Shown here: positions 36,109 to 43,681 of the stretch, piece after piece
Numbering within the stretch: the stretch's first letter is position 1
Layout: every line of letters begins with the position of its first letter
From: JAKFWI01 sp031399165
GTDB taxonomy: Bacteria; Pseudomonadota; Alphaproteobacteria; Caulobacterales; Aquidulcibacteraceae
DNA length: 64,000 bases
Assembly: GCA_031399165.1 (NCBI GenBank)
Contig: JANNOO010000007.1
Location: 62,001 to 126,000, forward strand
Direction of reading: 5' to 3'
Notes under the pieces: model-generated
Told to the model about the DNA's origin: nothing
The model's database searches: none
The model's input: the letters and a program-made list of their open reading frames with translations, nothing else
Program-made: the position numbers and the translations under genes

Positions 36109-36900
36109 GTGAGATCGCCGCCACCGCTCAAGCGCCGTCAGGGTCACGCGCCGCCTTCCGGCCATCAGCGCGGCCAGCATTCCAGAAAAGGGGGCGCTGG
36201 CGACCCGAACTGGATATGGGGAACTCATGCCGCCCTTGCCGCGCTCGCCAATCCCGAACGCTATATCGAGCGCGTCCTGGTCACCCGCAGCGGCGCCGAG
36301 CGGCTGCCGGCGGGGGTAAAGGCTGAATTCATGGAGGCTGAGGCGCTCGACCGTCTCCTGCCGCCTGGCGCCGTGCATCAGGGACTAGCCGTGCGCGCCG
36401 CGCCTTTGGAGCCTCAAGCCATCGAGGATGCTTGCGCGCCTGTCGATGGACGCCCCATCCTGGTGCTCGACGGCGTCACCGACCCGCAGAACGTCGGCGC
36501 GTTGTTTCGTTCGGCCGCTGCGTTCGGCGCTCGCGCTCTGATCATGCAGGACCGCAAGGCGCCGCCGCTGACCGGCGCGCTGGCCAAGGCCGCCGCGGGC
36601 GCGATCGAGCGCGTGCCGGAAGTACGCGTGGTCAATATCGCCCGCGCCGTCGAGCAGCTCGCCGAAATGGGCTATCGCACGATCGGTCTTGAAGGCGAAG
36701 GCGTGGAAACCATTCAGGCCGCCGCGGCGGGCGCCGCGCAGATCGCGCTCGTGCTCGGCGCCGAAGGCAAAGGATTGCGCGATCTGGTGTCTGAGCGCTG
36801 CGATCATCGCGCACGCATTCCAATCGCGCCCGACGTTGAAAGCCTGAACGTTTCCGTGGCAGGCGCTGTGGCGCTCTACGCTATCAGTGCGCGCGGCTAG
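36109..36900 (+). CDS. rlmB: 23S rRNA 2'-O-ribose methyltransferase, TrmH/RlmB family
   Basis: SPOUT-class SAM-dependent methyltransferase, probably modifying G2251 of 23S rRNA as RlmB does. From GTG at 36109 it is 263 residues. A basic N-terminal linker leads into the substrate-binding domain (WIWGTHAALAALANPERYIE). The catalytic knot carries the three motifs NVGALFRSAAAFGA, IALVLGAEGKGLR, and IPIAPDVESLNVSVAGAVAL. The frame is open upstream through the antisense of tRNA-Tyr, so the start cannot be earlier than about 36000; the GTG with AGGAG 12 bases upstream is the best choice. RlmB versus another TrmH-family enzyme is not fully settled. Confidence 0.85.
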   Translation: MRSPPPLKRRQGHAPPSGHQRGQHSRKGGAGDPNWIWGTHAALAALANPERYIERVLVTRSGAERLPAGVKAEFMEAEALDRLLPPGAVHQGLAVRAAPLEPQAIEDACAPVDGRPILVLDGVTDPQNVGALFRSAAAFGARALIMQDRKAPPLTGALAKAAAGAIERVPEVRVVNIARAVEQLAEMGYRTIGLEGEGVETIQAAAAGAAQIALVLGAEGKGLRDLVSERCDHRARIPIAPDVESLNVSVAGAVALYAISARG

Positions 36901-37240
36901 CCTTACCGCCCGCGCCGCGGAACACGACGGCTTTCACCGCGAAGAACATCGCGATGATGATCACAAAGCCGACGAAGAATGACAGCGCGTTCTGCCAGAA
37001 TCCCACATCAACCACGCGCGGCAGTTTGATCTCCCCGCCCTCAGTGAGGATCGGGATCAACGCATCGAGCACCACGTAAAAGACCGTTGCGCCGGCAGCT
37101 ATGAAAAACAGCTGCCCCCATTTGCGCATCAGCACCGTGGCGAACAGCGCTATCAGCAGGCCCTGAACGGCGTTGACCTTGTCAAACCCCGTTTGCAGAA
37201 ATTCCAGAATCGGATTTAGGATCGAGCCAAGCGTTTCCAT
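36884..37240 (-). CDS. Small membrane protein of unknown function
   Basis: A 118-residue protein with three predicted helices: about residues 26-37 extended to 55 (GLLIALFATVLMRKWGQLFF, then FIAAGATVFYVVLDALIPIL) and 83-107 (NALSFFVGFVIIIAMFFAVK). It has an amphipathic N-terminus (LGSILNPILEFLQTGFDKV) and a short basic tail. No family recognised. Its end overlaps the convergent rlmB end by 17 bp. It lies downstream of metG on the same strand, 57 bp away. Confidence 0.7.
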   Translation of the reverse strand: METLGSILNPILEFLQTGFDKVNAVQGLLIALFATVLMRKWGQLFFIAAGATVFYVVLDALIPILTEGGEIKLPRVVDVGFWQNALSFFVGFVIIIAMFFAVKAVVFRGAGGKASRAH

Positions 37241-37297
37241 GCGCTAATTCCCCCTCGCGCCGACTTCCTATCACACACCCGGCCCGGCCTCCACGGT

Positions 37298-39082
37298 CTA
37301 CGCCTCTCCGCCGAACCGGGCCTTCCACGTTGTAACGTCTTCATCCTCGATCTTACGGAACAGCACGTCCGGTGGAGTGACCTGGGCGCCATGACTTAGC
37401 GTCGAAAGAAGGTCTCGCGCGGGCCGATCCGGCCACGCGAGATCGGCTTCGGACAGGCCGAACGCCCTGTAAATCGTCGCGGCGGTTTCGGGCATGAACG
37501 GCGCCGCGATCTGCGCGAATAAGGCGCACAGATTGAGCCCCGTGCGCACACCGACGGCTGCCGCGCCCAAATCCGTTTTGATGGCCGTCCACGGCGCCGC
37601 GGTTTGCAGATATTCGTTGCCAAGCACCCAGATGGCGCGCGTTTCGGCGGCGGCTTTGCGGAACTCCATGTCTTCGTGCAGTTGCGTGAGAACTTTCAGG
37701 CGCCGGTCAAGCTCATCAGCCAGCGCTTCCTCGGCCTTGCCCGGCGCGCCGCCGGCCGGGACGATCGAGTCAAAACGGGCGGCGCCAAATCGCGTGATGC
37801 GGTTGATAAAGTTGCCCAGCACGTTCGCGAGGTCGGCGTTGACGCCGGATTGGAACTCTTCCCACGTGAACGCTGAATCTGATCCCTCGGGCGCGGCGGC
37901 GATCAGGCGCCAGCGCCACACGTCAGCCGGCGCAATCTCCAGCGCCTGATCCATGAACACGCCGCGCTTGGAACTGGTTGAGAATTTACCGCCGTAATAG
38001 TTGAGCCAGTTGAAGCCCTTAAGGCGGTCAACAAATTTCCATGGCCGCGGGTTCGCCACTGACCAGTTTCCGTTTTTGTATTCCTCATTCACGCCGAACA
38101 GCGTGCAGGGAAAGCCGACCGTGTGAAACGGTACGTTATCCTTGCCCATGAACTGGACGTAGGTGACGTCGTCGGCGTCAGGCCGGCGCCACCAGCGCTC
38201 CCATTCACTGGCCGGTGCGCCGCACGCATCAGCCCATTCCCACGTCGCGCCAATATATTCGATCGGCGCATCGAACCAGACGTAGAACACTTTGCCCTTC
38301 AGACCTTCCACGTCAGGCTTTTTGCCTCCCGGATCGGCGCCCCAGTCGGCGGCGTTGACCGGCACGCCCCATTCCAGATCACGTGTGATGCCGCGATCCT
38401 GCAGGCCTTCGTCGAGCCATTTCATCGCGATAGACGTGACCAGGTTAGGCCACTCACTTAGCTTGCCGCCGATCCAGGCGCGGAGGCGCCCGGCGAACAA
38501 CGATTGGCGCAGAAACAAGTGTTTGGACTCGCGAATTTCAATGTCCGGTGAATCCGAAATCGCGGAGCGCGGGTTGATCAAGTCCGGCGGATCGAGCACG
38601 CGCGTGCAATTCTCGCATTGATCGCCGCGCGCGGCTACATAGCCGCAATGCGGGCACGTGCCGATCACATAGCGATCGGGCAAAAAGCGTCCGTCCGCGG
38701 GCGAATAGACCTGCTTGGTGGTGCGCTCTTCAAGGAAACCGTGCTCCCAAAGCGTTTGCGCGAAATCCTGCGTGAGTTTGTGGTTCTGCGGCGATGACGA
38801 CCGCCCGAACACATCGAACGAAAGCAGGAACTGGGCGCAATGCTCCTTCTGGATGACATGCCATTTCGCGCAGAACTCGGCGGGCGGTACGCCCTCGGCG
38901 CGCGCGGCAAGCTCGGTCGGCGTCCCGTGCTCGTCAGTCGCGCAAACGAACAGTACGTCGTGGCCCTGCATCCGGCGAAAGCGCGCATGCACATCCGCAG
39001 GCAACATTGACCCGACCAGATTGCCGAGGTGTTTGACGCCGTTGATGTACGGAAGCGCGGAGGTGATGAGAATGCGGGCCAT
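37298..39082 (-). CDS. metG: Methionyl-tRNA synthetase, zinc-knuckle (archaeal/E. coli-like) form
   Basis: Class I synthetase charging initiator and elongator tRNA-Met. The 594-residue product begins ARILITSALPYINGVKHLGN (HIGH box as HLGN). A zinc knuckle at about residues 142-160 reads CPHCGYVAARGDQCENC, with two CxxC pairs. The KMSKS region reads KFSTSSKRGVF, a variant of the signature. The C-terminal anticodon-binding helices follow; there is no dimerisation OB domain. Most alphaproteobacteria use a MetRS form that opens differently and lacks this knuckle, so transfer is possible. It begins 51 bp after the DUF3380 gene. Confidence 0.93.
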   Translation of the reverse strand: MARILITSALPYINGVKHLGNLVGSMLPADVHARFRRMQGHDVLFVCATDEHGTPTELAARAEGVPPAEFCAKWHVIQKEHCAQFLLSFDVFGRSSSPQNHKLTQDFAQTLWEHGFLEERTTKQVYSPADGRFLPDRYVIGTCPHCGYVAARGDQCENCTRVLDPPDLINPRSAISDSPDIEIRESKHLFLRQSLFAGRLRAWIGGKLSEWPNLVTSIAMKWLDEGLQDRGITRDLEWGVPVNAADWGADPGGKKPDVEGLKGKVFYVWFDAPIEYIGATWEWADACGAPASEWERWWRRPDADDVTYVQFMGKDNVPFHTVGFPCTLFGVNEEYKNGNWSVANPRPWKFVDRLKGFNWLNYYGGKFSTSSKRGVFMDQALEIAPADVWRWRLIAAAPEGSDSAFTWEEFQSGVNADLANVLGNFINRITRFGAARFDSIVPAGGAPGKAEEALADELDRRLKVLTQLHEDMEFRKAAAETRAIWVLGNEYLQTAAPWTAIKTDLGAAAVGVRTGLNLCALFAQIAAPFMPETAATIYRAFGLSEADLAWPDRPARDLLSTLSHGAQVTPPDVLFRKIEDEDVTTWKARFGGEA

Positions 39083-39133
39083 AAAGCGTCCGCATGTAGG
39101 CGGCCACCGGCCCCCTAGGCAAGGCCGATCCAG

Positions 39134-39850
39134 CTAGCGGCGCTTCTTGTCGGTCAGCCGTCTATGGGTTTTATAAAGCCGCGACGCGAAGGCCCTGCCC
39201 TGGGACGGCTCTCTTGCCGCCGCATAGGCGATCCAGTCGCGCTTCTTCAGTGCTCCCACCATATCCTGCCGCGCAATCCACTCTTCCAGCGCCTCAAGCT
39301 GTCGCGCCTCCGAGCCGGCAAGCCTGGCGGCCATAGCGGCGGCGGTCCCGAAACCATACGCCTGATGGTGGTCGCCGCGCATCAGGAACATCCCCCAACT
39401 CGCCGATTTCAACGCGGCGTCGCGGTCCATCACGAACGCTTTGGCCAATTGCTTCCAGCGCAATTCTCGCGAGGCCGGGAGCCTGCGGGCGTCGGCTAGG
39501 GGATAAGAGATGTCGGGATTGGCGTTATCATGCCGGTGGCCCGTGATATGCGAGAACATCGCGGGCTCGAACGTCATTGTCGGCAATCCGAAAAGGCCGA
39601 AGCCTTCACGCCCCTCGGTTTCCACCTCAACGATTGCAGCCATGACGGCGGCGGGGACGCCGAGTCGGTTGGCTGAAGCCGCGACCGCCGCGTTGCCAAG
39701 GCGATCGCGATCACCGATCGCCAGACGAGCGAGAAAGTCAGGCAGGCCAAGGGGATTGGAAAGCGGCGCGCCCGCGAAGGTCTCACTTGACGGCGGGTCT
39801 CTGAATTCCAGAACGACGGTCTTAGGCCGTCCCAGCCCAAACAATACCAC
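39134..39850 (-). CDS. N-acetylmuramidase (DUF3380) family protein, single domain
   Basis: A 238-residue protein with one DUF3380/N-acetylmuramidase domain over about residues 45-230. The expected catalytic-Glu segment reads AIVEVETEGREGFGLFGLP, followed by MTFEPAMFSHITGHRHD and SASWGMFLMRGDHHQAYGFG. No signal peptide is visible, as is common for endolysins and some secretion-system effectors. The start is GTG at 39850 with GGAAGGGG seven bases upstream. It lies 29 bp downstream of the two-domain paralogue, probably in one operon. Peptidoglycan hydrolysis is inferred from the family. Confidence 0.8.
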   Translation of the reverse strand: MVLFGLGRPKTVVLEFRDPPSSETFAGAPLSNPLGLPDFLARLAIGDRDRLGNAAVAASANRLGVPAAVMAAIVEVETEGREGFGLFGLPTMTFEPAMFSHITGHRHDNANPDISYPLADARRLPASRELRWKQLAKAFVMDRDAALKSASWGMFLMRGDHHQAYGFGTAAAMAARLAGSEARQLEALEEWIARQDMVGALKKRDWIAYAAAREPSQGRAFASRLYKTHRRLTDKKRR

Positions 39851-39879
39851 GCACTACCCCTTCCGGCCCGTGTGCCGAT

Positions 39880-41337
39880 CTACGCCTGTACCAACGCCGC
39901 TTCATACGCATTGCTGAGAAGCCGCGCATATTTTTCGACTTGACCGGGACCGTTATAGACACGTGCGAAGCCAGCCCAATCTTTCCGCTGCAAATCATCC
40001 AGAATATTGTTGGCGCGTACGAACGCTTCGAATGCGGCAAGCATGCGCGCTTCAGATTGCGACATATCAGCGACAAACGCAGTGGCCGAGGCAAAGCCGC
40101 AAACCTTGTAGTTCTGCCCCAGCACCTGAAACAGGCCCCAGCTTGCCGCACTGACTGCAGCTTCCGGATCAAGCGCATAGGCCTCTTCAAGTTGCGCCCA
40201 GCGGCCGGCCTGGGTTTTCGGATAAGGCTTGTCTCCCCAGCTTCTGTAGGAGACGCTTGGGTTCGAAATATCGAACCGGCGCGCGGTGAGCTTCGAGAAC
40301 ACATGCGGCTCGAACAGAATGATTGGCCGCCCGTCAGAAGCAAAACCGCTGCCTGCGCTTTCCACTTTCACTACAGCGCGGACGCAAGCGGGCTCGCAAT
40401 TCATCCTTTGCGCGGCCTGATTGATATCCGCAGCAGTGAGCGGGCCCTTGTTCTTCGCGACAAGGCTAGCCAGAAAGGTTTTTGAAGGGCTCGCCGGCGC
40501 GCCCTTGGCAGACGCGTAAGCGTCGCGAAACGCCTTGGCCAAAGTCGCAGGATCCGCGCGTCCGCCGTAGCCGCGCGCCACACCATCCCAATCCAGCGCC
40601 TTCATGGCGGCGAGTAAACTCTTGCCTCGCACGAACGCCTCGAACGCCGCCAACTGGCGCGCCTCCGATTTTGCCAGATCGGCAAGCATCGCCGAAATGC
40701 TCGAATAGCCGGCGGGCGCGAAGCTCTTGCCGGTAAGCTGAAACAAACCCCAAGACGTCGCCCGGAGCGCTGCTTCTGGATCGAGCCCATAGGCCTCCTG
40801 CAGCCGCGCCCAGCGGTCTGCTTGATTGACCCCAAGCGCGCCCGATTTAAGCGTCGTCTGCGAGACGTTGGGATTGCTCGTATCGAACCGCTGGTTGGTT
40901 AACGCCGAAAAAACCGTCGGGTCATATAGGATGATCGGGCGGCCATCGGAAGCGAAGCCCTGGCTGGCGCTTTGAACCTGCATGACCGCGCGGATGGCCG
41001 CGCCTTCCACGCCCAAGCGCTGCGCTGCAGCCTCAATGTCAGCGTTGCTCAGCCTGGTCCGATCCGAGGCGGTCAGTTGGCTAAGCTGAACGATGACAGG
41101 CGCCTGCGCCGGCGCTGGCGGCAGAGAGACGCTCACCGGCGGCGGCGGTGGAGGTTCCCCGGCCGGCGGCGATGTTGATACCGGCGCTGGAGGCGGCGGC
41201 GGAGACGTTGAGGTGGGCAAAGGCGGCGGCGCGGTCGTCGGCCGGGGCGCGCGCGGCGGCGCTTCTGGCACGGGTGCGGGCTGAGGCGTCTTCTTGCCCC
41301 CGAACAGCACTTTAAGAATGGTTTCGAAGAACCCCAT
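39880..41337 (-). CDS. Tandem two-domain N-acetylmuramidase (DUF3380) protein with proline-rich linker
   Basis: A 485-residue protein. After a short amphipathic N-terminus (MGFFETILKVLFGGKK) comes a Pro/Ser-rich linker (about residues 17-85), then two DUF3380 repeats (about 95-270 and 300-485). Repeat 2 keeps the catalytic-type segment VVKVESAGSGFASDGRPIIL and LFEPHVF. Repeat 1 has VMQVQSASQGFASDGRPIIL and LYDPTVF, so the expected Glu is Gln. Repeat 1 may only bind peptidoglycan. No classical signal peptide. The ATG at 41337 has GGGAGG nine bases upstream. It sits between the patatin-like gene (75 bp) and the single-domain paralogue (29 bp). Confidence 0.82.
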   Translation of the reverse strand: MGFFETILKVLFGGKKTPQPAPVPEAPPRAPRPTTAPPPLPTSTSPPPPPAPVSTSPPAGEPPPPPPVSVSLPPAPAQAPVIVQLSQLTASDRTRLSNADIEAAAQRLGVEGAAIRAVMQVQSASQGFASDGRPIILYDPTVFSALTNQRFDTSNPNVSQTTLKSGALGVNQADRWARLQEAYGLDPEAALRATSWGLFQLTGKSFAPAGYSSISAMLADLAKSEARQLAAFEAFVRGKSLLAAMKALDWDGVARGYGGRADPATLAKAFRDAYASAKGAPASPSKTFLASLVAKNKGPLTAADINQAAQRMNCEPACVRAVVKVESAGSGFASDGRPIILFEPHVFSKLTARRFDISNPSVSYRSWGDKPYPKTQAGRWAQLEEAYALDPEAAVSAASWGLFQVLGQNYKVCGFASATAFVADMSQSEARMLAAFEAFVRANNILDDLQRKDWAGFARVYNGPGQVEKYARLLSNAYEAALVQA

Positions 41338-41412
41338 CGTCCCCGCCTCCCGGCAGCGTTCTGCCCCGTCCACTGAGTTTAACCGACCCCCGTGCTCCGG
41401 GGATAGATAAAC

Positions 41413-42705
41413 TCAGCTCTTTTCATCCCAGGCCCTGCCAAGCGCTTCCAGCTTGGACTTGGGCGGCCCACCCGCGCGGTTGGAAAAGCCCGGCGGATCA
41501 AACAGTCGCGGAAAGATCGCCCGCTCCCAATTGCGCCGCGGCGCGTTGGGCTGCTGGTTAAAATAGGCCTCCCCGGTGCGTAGACCGATCTCATGCAGGC
41601 GCGCCAACGTGGCTGAATCGTCCGACGCCAGTTCGCGCATCAAATGCAATTCATGATCGCCATAGCTCAGCTGCAGGTCCTGTAGCGATATCTTGTCGAG
41701 CGTGGCGTCCATGCGCTGAAAGTGCAGCAGCGGCACGGGAGATAATGCCGCGCCAGTCATATCTTCTAGCTCGCTGTTGATCCGCCAAGGGCGGGCGGTT
41801 TCGCTCAGCCCTTGCATCGTGGCCACGGCCATCTGGCCGGTGTCGTGGATCATCGTCTTGAGCGCTTCAACGGCTCTGGCGGCGGTGGGGGCCAATTCAT
41901 CGAGCGTGGTGTTGGCGAACAGTTCAGCGTCCAGCTTCGGGCGCCAATAGCCCGTGCCGATAGAAACCATCAAAATGCGGTCAGGGCCCGTGATCCATTC
42001 GAAGCCATACCCTTTCAGCGTCGCCACATGCAGCAATTGAAGGCTGGGATTGTTCAAGCCCGCAATCGCGCCATCGACAAAGACGCCCTCGGCTTCGGCT
42101 CCGTTATCCGCGCTGCCGAGGATGATGCGGCATTCCTCAAAAAAAGAGGGCGCGGCCGCGCTTGCCTGCACCAACTTGCGAACCAGCAGATTTTTGTTTG
42201 GAATGGCGCCATTGAGCGCGTCCCAGTATTTCGAACGCGGATTGTTGGTCAACGTCCACGAAGAGCCGGTATCCACGCGCTTGGCGAAAATCGCGAGACC
42301 CGTGCGCAACGCGTCCGAGCCGAGTTCGACATCGCCCAACTCCCGCGCCAGCACGGCTTCCAAGCGGCGCGCGTCAAACCTTGGCTTGCGAATTCCGGCG
42401 TTGCGGCCTTTCTCGGAGAAAATCTCAGGCGCCATCTGTCGGTAAAGGTCGGCCACTTCAGCGGCCGACCTTCCCAGCGCCAAACCGGCTGCGACGATTG
42501 AGCCGGTCGAGGTGCCGCCAATGAGATCGAAATAATCGCAGAGTCGAAAGTCGGCTCGGCCGGCGAAACGGGCAAGCCGCGCCTCGATCGCCGCCAATAT
42601 GCCAGCGGTCAGAATGCCGCGGACGCCGCCGCCGTCCAAAGCGAGGATACGTTTAGGGCCCGACGCGGTAAGGCGCCGTTCGACGAGACCTTCCTCCCCG
42701 ACCAT
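41413..42705 (-). CDS. Patatin-like phospholipase (CBASS CapV-like core), locus 1
   Basis: A 430-residue predicted serine lipid acyl hydrolase. The oxyanion loop is DGGGVRG (residues 24-30), the nucleophile elbow GTSTG (Ser66) and the catalytic Asp is in FVDGAIAGLNNPS near residue 210. The block DYFDLIGGTSTGSIVAAGLA resembles the core of CapV-type patatins, cyclic-dinucleotide-activated phospholipases of defence systems. No cyclase gene is adjacent here. No signal peptide. The ATG at 42705 has AGGAGG five bases upstream. It is paralogous to the gene at 53615-54859. A housekeeping lipid role is equally possible. Confidence 0.88.
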   Translation of the reverse strand: MVGEEGLVERRLTASGPKRILALDGGGVRGILTAGILAAIEARLARFAGRADFRLCDYFDLIGGTSTGSIVAAGLALGRSAAEVADLYRQMAPEIFSEKGRNAGIRKPRFDARRLEAVLARELGDVELGSDALRTGLAIFAKRVDTGSSWTLTNNPRSKYWDALNGAIPNKNLLVRKLVQASAAAPSFFEECRIILGSADNGAEAEGVFVDGAIAGLNNPSLQLLHVATLKGYGFEWITGPDRILMVSIGTGYWRPKLDAELFANTTLDELAPTAARAVEALKTMIHDTGQMAVATMQGLSETARPWRINSELEDMTGAALSPVPLLHFQRMDATLDKISLQDLQLSYGDHELHLMRELASDDSATLARLHEIGLRTGEAYFNQQPNAPRRNWERAIFPRLFDPPGFSNRAGGPPKSKLEALGRAWDEKS

Positions 42706-42777
42706 CTCCCCCTCCTAATGGAAGACTATGGCGCGGGAAGGACGGCTGCGTCAGCCTAAAATCGTGACAGGCGAGCG

Positions 42778-42972
42778 CTAATTGCCAGCGACTGTGCCGA
42801 CGACCGCGCCCGTGGCGCCGCCGATTACAGCGCCTTTCTTGGCGTCGCCGTCGCCGGTGTTGTTTCCGATCGCGGCCCCCGCCGCGGCTCCAACACCCGC
42901 GCCCGCAATCGTGCTGCAAGCCGCCGTCATACTGAGCGCCGCGAGAGCCGCTGAAATCAATATTATCCGCAT
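42778..42972 (-). CDS. Small glycine-zipper lipoprotein
   Basis: A 64-residue lipoprotein precursor: signal MRIILISAALAALSMTAACS with lipobox ending at Cys19, then a glycine-zipper repeat (GAGVGAAAGAAIGNNTGDGD, GAVIGGATGAVVGTVAGN). Similar small proteins occur widely in proteobacterial envelopes; function unknown. It resembles the glycine-zipper part of the OmpA-like lipoprotein at 30307-30972. It is upstream of, and on the same strand as, the patatin-like gene, 72 bp away. Confidence 0.8.
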   Translation of the reverse strand: MRIILISAALAALSMTAACSTIAGAGVGAAAGAAIGNNTGDGDAKKGAVIGGATGAVVGTVAGN

Positions 42973-43082
42973 GTTAAACTCTCCTTTCGGGTGCCGGGCG
43001 AACGCACGGGCCTGCGACGAAGTTCCACGGGCCGGCTAGCCGGATGGCGCACAGGCGCGACGCGCGATACATCCTGCCGCAC

Positions 43083-43155
43083 GCCGCCTTAGCTCAGCCG
43101 GTAGAGCACCTGATTTGTAATCAGGGGGTCGGGGGTTCGAGTCCCTCAGGCGGCA
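43083..43155 (+). tRNA. tRNA-Thr (UGU)
   Basis: Plus-strand cloverleaf GCCGCCTTAGCTCAGCCGGT. The anticodon stem CTGAT/ATCAG encloses loop TTGTA read as TTTGTAA with anticodon TGT. The T-arm is GGGGGTTCGAGTCCCTC, the acceptor GCCGCCT pairs with AGGCGGC and the discriminator is A. The following bases are CGC, so CCA is not encoded, unlike the other four tRNAs in the window. Confidence 0.95.
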
Positions 43156-43177
43156 CGCCCGTGGCTTGGAGTGGTTG

Positions 43178-43678
43178 ATGAAGTTTGTCCGCGTTTCGCT
43201 TATCACCCTCGCTCTGGCGGCATGCGGACCCCAACAGAACTCGTCGCAGCAATCAGCCGCGACAGAGGTGGATTCGGCGGCAGTCGCGGCAGCTGCTGCG
43301 GCAGAGGAAGCCGAGCGCGCCGCAGTAGCAGCGGCGATCGCGAAACTCCCCGCGCCTTACAACGAGGCCAATTACGACAATGGCAGAAAAATCTATCAGC
43401 AATGCCGGGCCTGCCATCTGATCGAAGCAGGTGCCGGCCATACGGTCGGGCCCAACCTCCACGGCGTCATCGGCCGCAAGGCCGGTGCGCTTAAGGATTA
43501 TGACTTTTCAGACAGTGTGAAGAGTTCAGGCATCGTCTGGAGCGCCTCCACGCTAGACCAGTGGCTGACGCAGCCGCAGACCTTTGTCCCTAACACGCGA
43601 ATGACGTTCCTCGGCGTAAAAAAGCCGGACGATCGCCGTGACGTCATCGCCTATCTAGAGGTCGAACAGGCCCGCTAG
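43178..43678 (+). CDS. Lipoprotein c-type cytochrome (class I)
   Basis: A 166-residue membrane-tethered cytochrome c. The signal MKFVRVSLITLALAACGPQQ has lipobox LAAC (Cys16). An Ala/Glu-rich, probably helical linker covers residues 27-56. The haem motif CRACH is at 76-80, the conserved VGPNLHGVIGRKAG follows, and the distal ligand Met142 lies in PNTRMTFLGVKK. It should carry electrons in the periplasm, for example to a terminal oxidase, although no oxidase gene is near. The ATG at 43178 has GGAG seven bases upstream. It starts 22 bp after tRNA-Thr and ends 3 bp from the convergent RND gene. Confidence 0.92.
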   Translation: MKFVRVSLITLALAACGPQQNSSQQSAATEVDSAAVAAAAAAEEAERAAVAAAIAKLPAPYNEANYDNGRKIYQQCRACHLIEAGAGHTVGPNLHGVIGRKAGALKDYDFSDSVKSSGIVWSASTLDQWLTQPQTFVPNTRMTFLGVKKPDDRRDVIAYLEVEQAR

Positions 43679-43681
43679 GGC

